Of a DNA stretch of 64,000 nucleotides, positions 59,885-64,000 are shown one piece after another. The stretch is from Halosolutus halophilus. GTDB taxonomy: Archaea > Halobacteriota > Halobacteria > Halobacteriales > Natrialbaceae. The position numbers were made by a program, and so were the translations under genes. Numbering within the stretch: position 1 is the first letter of the stretch; every line of letters starts with the position of its first letter. Under the pieces are notes generated by a model, which was not told the DNA's origin, did no database searches, and saw only the letters and a list, made by a program, of their open reading frames with translations. The stretch covers positions 4,154,001 to 4,218,000 of the forward strand of contig NZ_CP094974.1 of assembly GCF_022869805.1 (NCBI RefSeq). The letters are read 5' to 3'.

Positions 59885-61858
59885 GTGAGTACGCGAACGA
59901 GTGCGCTCGATGCAGTCGTCTTCGGTGTCGACGTCCAGAGCGGTGACGTGCGCGGCGACGCACCCTCCTACGCGCTGGTCGTTTACGACGGCGAGGACGT
60001 CAGCCGCGACGTCGTCACCCACCGAAAACTCCGGCGACTGATCGACGACGAGGAGCCGGCGATCGTCGCGACGGACAACATGTACGAACTGGCTGCCGAC
60101 AAGGACCAGTTGATACACTTCCTCGGCTCGCTCCCCACCGGGACGAAACTCGTCCAGGTGACGGGTGCCGAACAGCCCGAGCCACTCTCGCGCGTCGCGA
60201 AGCGTCACGGCATCCCCTACGGGAAAGAGCCGATGCAGGAGGCCGAAGCCGCCGCTCGCCTGGCCGCCCACAGCGTCGGCCAGGAGGTCTCCGCCTTCAC
60301 CGACACGACCGAGGTCAAGGTCGCCAGGGGCCGATCGACCGGCAAGGGCGGCTGGAGCGAGGACCGCTACACCCGGCGCATCCACGGCTCGGTCAAGAAA
60401 CGCGCCCGCGAGGTCGAATCCGAACTCGAGGACGCGAACCTCGCATACGAGGCGGACGTTCGGGAGGCCTACGGCGGCTACGCCAACGCCGTCTTCACCG
60501 TCGAGGCGAAGCCGAGCGACATCCCCGTCTCCCGGAGCCGATCGGGCGACGTTCGCGTCGAGATCGAGCGCGAGCGCCGGGACGGCATCGAGTTCCGTCC
60601 GCTGGCGAAGCGTCGCGACCACGTCGTCGTCGGGATCGATCCGGGGACGACGACCGCGGTCGCGATCGTCTCCCTCGAGGGCACGGTCCTCGACGTCTGG
60701 AGTTCGCGCACGAGCGACACCGCGGACGTGATCGAGTGGATCGTCGAGCGGGGTCGCCCGATCATCGTCGCCGCCGACGTGACGCCGATGCCCGAGACGG
60801 TCGAGAAGTTCCGCCGGAGCTTCGACGCCGCGGGCTGGACGCCCGCGAGCGACCTCCCGATCGACGAGAAACAGCATCGCACGCGCGAGCATCCCTACGA
60901 GGACGATCACCAGCGGGACGCGCTGGCCGCCGCACTGTTCGCCGTCGACGATCACGAGGACCAGTTCGATCGCATCGCGGCCAAACTCCCGCCGGGCGTC
61001 GATCGGGGCGAGGTCACGGCCCGGGTCGTCGCCGGCGAGGAGAGCGTCGAGGCCGTCCTCACCGATCTCGAGGACGACGACACCGACGACGAGGACACAT
61101 CCGAACACGAACCCCGCGAACTCACCGAGGAGGAGAAGCGGATCAAGGACCTGAAACGGCAGGTCGATCGGCTCCAGTCCCACGTCGAGACCCTCGAGGG
61201 ACGACTCGAGAAGCGAGACGACCGGATCGACGAACTCGAACGGGAACTCGACGCCGCCCGCCGCGAGGAGCGCAAGGAAGTCCGCCGAGACCGCGAGGTG
61301 AACCGCCTCGAGCGGAAGGCAAACCGGCTGGAACGCGAGCGTGACGAGGCCCGCGAGGACGCCGAGACCCTCGAGAAGAAAGTCGATCGGATGAAGGCCC
61401 TGTGGAAGCTGGATCACTCGAACTTCAGCGACGTCTCCGCCGAGAAGGAGGGACTCGTCCCCGTCAAGGTCGTCGAGAAATTCACGAAGGGCGCGATCCG
61501 CGAGGCCGACGATCAGTACGGCATCGCGCCGGGCGACGTCGTCTACCTGCGCGACGCCAGCGGCGCCGGCCGATCGACGGCCGAACTACTCGCGGACTTC
61601 GAACCGCGCGTCATCCTGAAAGACGGCGGTCTCTCCGAGATCGCCGACGAGATCCTCTTCGACGAGGAGATTCCGGTCGGTCCCGCGGGCGACGTCGCCA
61701 TGCAGGAGGTCGACGAACTCGCCGTCGCCCGCGAGGACGACGTCGAGGCCGTCATCGACGACTGGCACGACCGGGCCGCCGCCCGCAGGCGCGATCGGAA
61801 ACTGGAGATGGTCGATCGGCTCATCAGCGAACACCGCGCGGGCGACAACGAGGCGTAA
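59885..61858 (+). CDS. DUF460 protein with RNase H-like fold and coiled coil
   Basis: A 657-residue archaeal protein. The first 190 residues (VVFGVDVQSGDVRGDAPSYA, DNMYELAADKDQLIHFLGSL) and a second region (about 240-370: VVVGIDPGTTTAVAIVSLEG, YEDDHQRDALAAALFAVDDH) have RNase H-like features with spaced acidic residues. Residues about 410-510 are a highly charged coiled coil (KRIKDLKRQVDRLQSHVETL). A C-terminal globular part follows (VVEKFTKGAIREADDQYGIA, SEIADEILFDEEIPVGPAGD). DUF460 is widespread in archaea; a nuclease or RNA-related role is suspected but not shown. Starts with GTG. Confidence 0.88.
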   Translation: MSTRTSALDAVVFGVDVQSGDVRGDAPSYALVVYDGEDVSRDVVTHRKLRRLIDDEEPAIVATDNMYELAADKDQLIHFLGSLPTGTKLVQVTGAEQPEPLSRVAKRHGIPYGKEPMQEAEAAARLAAHSVGQEVSAFTDTTEVKVARGRSTGKGGWSEDRYTRRIHGSVKKRAREVESELEDANLAYEADVREAYGGYANAVFTVEAKPSDIPVSRSRSGDVRVEIERERRDGIEFRPLAKRRDHVVVGIDPGTTTAVAIVSLEGTVLDVWSSRTSDTADVIEWIVERGRPIIVAADVTPMPETVEKFRRSFDAAGWTPASDLPIDEKQHRTREHPYEDDHQRDALAAALFAVDDHEDQFDRIAAKLPPGVDRGEVTARVVAGEESVEAVLTDLEDDDTDDEDTSEHEPRELTEEEKRIKDLKRQVDRLQSHVETLEGRLEKRDDRIDELERELDAARREERKEVRRDREVNRLERKANRLERERDEAREDAETLEKKVDRMKALWKLDHSNFSDVSAEKEGLVPVKVVEKFTKGAIREADDQYGIAPGDVVYLRDASGAGRSTAELLADFEPRVILKDGGLSEIADEILFDEEIPVGPAGDVAMQEVDELAVAREDDVEAVIDDWHDRAAARRRDRKLEMVDRLISEHRAGDNEA

Positions 61859-62097
61859 CTCGGCCGTTCGGGAGGGCCTGGCCGTACTCCGGGGATTCGA
61901 CGGCGACAGGCCCGACGGCTCGTGGTCGAGGAAGAGCCGACGGGCGTCGCGTAGCCGAGCAGCGCACCGAGGCCGAGGTCCACGGCGATACCGGGACCTC
62001 CGGATCGCACTCCTGGCGGACAGACCGGACGAGAACGTGGTGACGAGCTACCGGCACGGTTCGGCGGTGTCGGGTCGAAAGCGGCTCATCGCGACGG

Positions 62098-62277
62098 TCA
62101 CATCATCCCCCACGCGCCGAGTACGTTCGAGATCAACGCCTTCACGACGAGGCCGAGTCCGGCGAGCACGAGCGCCATTCCGACCGCGACGACCGGATCC
62201 GCCCAGGCGATCAGGCCGATGCCAGCAGCGACGATCAGGAGGCCGACGATTCCGAGCGGACCGAGATTCCGTAGCAT
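62098..62277 (-). CDS. 59-residue two-helix membrane protein
   Basis: A short gene with ATG at 62277 and TGA at 62098. It encodes LRNLGPLGIVGLLIVAAGIG, LIAWADPVVAVGMALVLAGL, GLVVKALISNVLGAWGMM. Two hydrophobic helices flank the A-D-P turn. This is the common haloarchaeal 'LGPLGIVG...GLGLVVKAL' small membrane protein. Function unknown. It is divergent from eif1A. Confidence 0.78.
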   Translation of the reverse strand: MLRNLGPLGIVGLLIVAAGIGLIAWADPVVAVGMALVLAGLGLVVKALISNVLGAWGMM

Positions 62278-62408
62278 GGTCAGGTCTGGATACCCGACAG
62301 AAATAAACGGCGTGGTTTTTCCGTTCGAGTCCGATCGCCGCGACGTGTGGCGGTTGAGAGCACGAAGATCAGTAAAGGGTTAAACCGATCGAACGACAAC
62401 GTGGGGCC

Positions 62409-62696
62409 ATGAGCGACGACGAGGGCGGTCGCAAGAACCTCCGTATGCCAGAGGACGACGAGGTCTTCGCGACCGTCACGGACATGCTCGGGGCGAATCG
62501 CGTCAAAGTACGGTGTGCTGACGGGAAAGAGCGCACCGCTCGGATTCCCGGCAAGATGCAAAAACGCATCTGGATCCGCGAGGACGACGTCGTACTCGTC
62601 GAGCCGTGGGACTGGCAGGACGAGAAAGCGGACATTACCTGGCGCTACGAGAAGAGCGAGGCCGACCAGCTTCGCGAAGAAGGCCACATCCAGTAG
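62409..62696 (+). CDS. eif1A: Translation initiation factor 1A
   Basis: A 95-residue aIF1A. The OB fold spans [40 protein letters not shown] and [20 protein letters not shown]. It binds the A site of the small ribosomal subunit during initiation. A short acidic N-terminus ([14 protein letters not shown]) replaces the basic tail of non-halophiles. TTAAACC at about 62381-62387 is 26 bases before the ATG, fitting a leaderless transcript. Confidence 0.96.
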   Translation: MSDDEGGRKNLRMPEDDEVFATVTDMLGANRVKVRCADGKERTARIPGKMQKRIWIREDDVVLVEPWDWQDEKADITWRYEKSEADQLREEGHIQ

Positions 62697-62915
62697 CGCG
62701 ACGACAACAGCGGCCCGAAGCCGAAGCCAGTCGCGTTCGAAGCGGGAAGAGGCGTTCTGGAGTTCGTTTCTCGGAAGACAGCATCGGGAGCCGGCAATCC
62801 GTCGCCGGGAACTCGTGGCGCGTGGTCGAGTCGAGTGCTCGAGTACGCGAGCGTTCGCAGTCGAGCCCTGACGGGCATCGCAGCGATCGATCGGAACGGC
62901 CGAAAACAGGGGTCG

Positions 62916-63197
62916 TTATCGGGCAGTGACGCGAATCTGGACGGTTCCCAGACCGGGAACGTCGAGTTCCGTCATCCGGCCGTGGAGTCGGCGACCCAGT
63001 GCCGGACCGCCGACCCTGACGAGCGCGACGGCGACCGCGAGAGCGCCGCCGAACGCCGCGGCGTAAACGGGATAGCTGGCGATGACGAGGAGCGCCAGCG
63101 CTGCGAGGACGAACGCGATCCCTCCGGTGATCGGTTCGACTCCGGTCGGTGGCTGGCGAGCGGGACTATCGTGCTGTGGGTGTGGGCGAGAGATCAT
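62916..63197 (-). CDS. Small two-helix membrane protein
   Basis: A 93-residue protein with a polar N-terminus containing His and Pro (SRPHPQHDSPARQPPTG), two helices (GIAFVLAALALLVIASYPVY and AAFGGALAVAVALVRVGG) and a basic, beta-like C-terminus (LDVPGLGTVQIRVTAR). No family with known function is recognised. It ends 219 bases after the convergent eif1A gene. Confidence 0.6.
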   Translation of the reverse strand: MISRPHPQHDSPARQPPTGVEPITGGIAFVLAALALLVIASYPVYAAAFGGALAVAVALVRVGGPALGRRLHGRMTELDVPGLGTVQIRVTAR

Positions 63198-63743
63198 GGG
63201 TGGGAACTGCCGTCCGGCCGTCGGACGACTGGTTTCGGATCGAAATAGTATCTCGACGCATATAACATTTCATATTCTTGGTAAGAATAGATACGTGATA
63301 TCATATATCATAGTACAGATTGCATGTGTTACGACTAGAGCCGCCACGCAATTAGTGACATGGTATCCGTTCTCAAAATAACATCGTAATTATACAACCG
63401 GAATCAGACGGATCCCGAACCGGGTTCGAACGACTACGGTCGGCTGGGGCCAAAGGGGGCGCCGTCACCGGGGACGAAGGGGAAGCCGTCAAAACTACGC
63501 GCGCCCGGGACGGACGAGTGCGTCTCCAAGGGATCCGAAGCGAAAGGGAGGGGATTCGACGCGAAAGCCTCGCCGCTCACGGCGGGGAGGGTGACACCGA
63601 AGCGGGTATCGATCCGTCCGGTGGTTTTCAAAAGAACCGCGGGAATAGAGCCGAGTTCACACCGGGCCCTGTCTCTCACTCCCGTCTCGTTCTCGAGAGA
63701 CAGAACCTGGCCGGGAGTTCGATCGGCGTCCTCGACCGTCGAC
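63198..63743. other. Intergenic region, AT-rich on the left, hairpin on the right
   Basis: A 546-base gap without a credible gene. From 63240 to 63410 it is strikingly AT-rich for this chromosome (CATATAACATTTCATATTCT, GATATCATATATCATAGTAC), with the spaced dyad GATAT-CAT-ATATC, and no coding frame. From 63430 it returns to GC-rich sequence. An 81-codon minus-strand frame at 63434-63679 is rejected on composition. Confidence 0.45.
63561..63597. repeat. IS200/IS605-like terminal hairpin, solo
   Basis: GAAAGCCTCGCCG-CTCA-CGGCGGGGAGGGTGACAC: the arms CCTCGCCG (63568-63575) and CGGCGGGG (63580-63587) pair with one T-G wobble. The flanks GAAAG and AGGGTGACA resemble the ends of IS1341/IS605-type elements of haloarchaea. 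No transposase is present, so this is likely a relic or solo end. Confidence 0.4.
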
Positions 63744-64000
63744 TCACAGTCCGGTGACGTCTTCGATGGCGTCGGTCAGGGCCTGGATGCTCTCGACGGT
63801 GTGTTCACCCATGTGGCCGATTCGGAACGTCTTCTCGCCGAGCGCCGACCCGTACCCGTTCGAGAAGACCATGTCGTACTCCTCGTCGACGGCCGCGATG
63901 GTCTCGGCGACGTCGATGCCCTGCGTGTTCTCTATGCAGGCCACCGTCTGGGACTCGTAGCCCTCCTCGGGGAACATCTCGAAGTGGTCGCGGGCCCACT
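63744..64000 (-). CDS. Class V-type aminotransferase (partial, C-terminus)
   Basis: The last 85 codons of a gene that runs off the right edge. Visible sequence: EGYESQTVACIENTQGIDVA, DMVFSNGYGSALGEKTFRIG and HMGEHTVESIQALTDAIEDV. The G-x-K-T-F-R-I-G-H-M-G segment is the hallmark C-terminal part of the alanine/serine-glyoxylate aminotransferase group (class V, PLP-dependent), where the Arg binds the substrate carboxylate. The PLP-Lys is outside the window. Confidence 0.85.
   Translation of the reverse strand, partial: WARDHFEMFPEEGYESQTVACIENTQGIDVAETIAAVDEEYDMVFSNGYGSALGEKTFRIGHMGEHTVESIQALTDAIEDVTGL

Noticed and set aside
63434-63679. 81-codon minus-strand frame in the right-hand spacer
   Set aside because: Composition (Pro, Phe, Ser-rich, few acidic residues) is unlike local genes and it overlaps the IS-like hairpin.

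Overview
The window reads as chromosomal sequence from a halophilic archaeon (class Halobacteria). The evidence is very high GC, acidic proteins rich in Asp and Glu, Tat signal peptides on most exported proteins, and archaeal information genes (TBP, PCNA, PriL, an RFC small subunit, Hjc, eIF1A, Trm-G10, RNase Z). TATA-like boxes sit about 25-30 bases before many start codons, which points to mostly leaderless transcripts. Genus cannot be fixed by reading alone. The palindrome CGATCG is strikingly frequent (seven copies by eye in the first 960 bases). No rRNA, tRNA, CRISPR array, intact insertion sequence or replication origin was recognised.

Layout. 1-13 kb: the 5' part of a MutS-related gene, a two-domain SagB-type nitroreductase, a TrmB-family regulator, small proteins, a metallophosphoesterase, a PQQ-type beta-propeller lipoprotein, an MmgE/PrpD protein, a GCS2-type ligase, a two-domain multicopper oxidase and LarE. 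13.4-17.1 kb: divergent tatCo and tatCt, the haloarchaeal Tat translocase core. 17.4-20 kb: a ribbon-helix-helix protein, RlmE and a UPF0175/PIN toxin-antitoxin pair. 20-23.2 kb: a phnD-phnC-phnE phosphonate/phosphate uptake operon preceded by palindromes. 23.3-33.2 kb: PCNA, a HalOD1 protein, a hydrolase, PriL, a SWIM zinc-finger protein, an AidB-like acyl-CoA dehydrogenase, a 51-residue zinc-finger protein, cytochrome P450, Hjc and a CPBP protease. 33.3-40.9 kb: a sensory block with a 2031-residue multi-PAS/GAF regulator that contains a LOV domain and ends in a Bat-type helix-turn-helix, followed divergently by a HalOD1 protein, a 57-residue protein and a degenerate receiver-PAS protein. 41-45 kb: adenosylhomocysteinase and a DadD-type deaminase on either side of an acidic secreted protein. 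45-57.6 kb: SpoIIM-like membrane protein, CopA, AIM24, HisG, a winged-helix regulator, TBP, Trm-G10, a thioesterase, an RFC small subunit, a secreted DUF7282-like protein and RNase Z. 57.7-58.8 kb: an AT-rich patch with a frameshifted lipoprotein gene. 58.8-64 kb: an aldo/keto reductase, a DUF460 protein, small membrane proteins, eIF1A and the 3' end of an aminotransferase gene.

How genes work together. Tat-lipoproteins in the window (PQQ propeller, multicopper oxidase, PhnD, the frameshifted lipoprotein) would be exported by the TatCo/TatCt system encoded here. CopA and the multicopper oxidase are both copper proteins but are far apart. AhcY and DadD act in sequence in S-adenosylmethionine recycling. 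The most distinctive candidate is the 33-41 kb sensory block: its giant regulator carries the full LOV photochemical motif and a DNA-binding domain but no kinase, so it may be a single-protein blue-light transcription switch. That role is inference from motifs.
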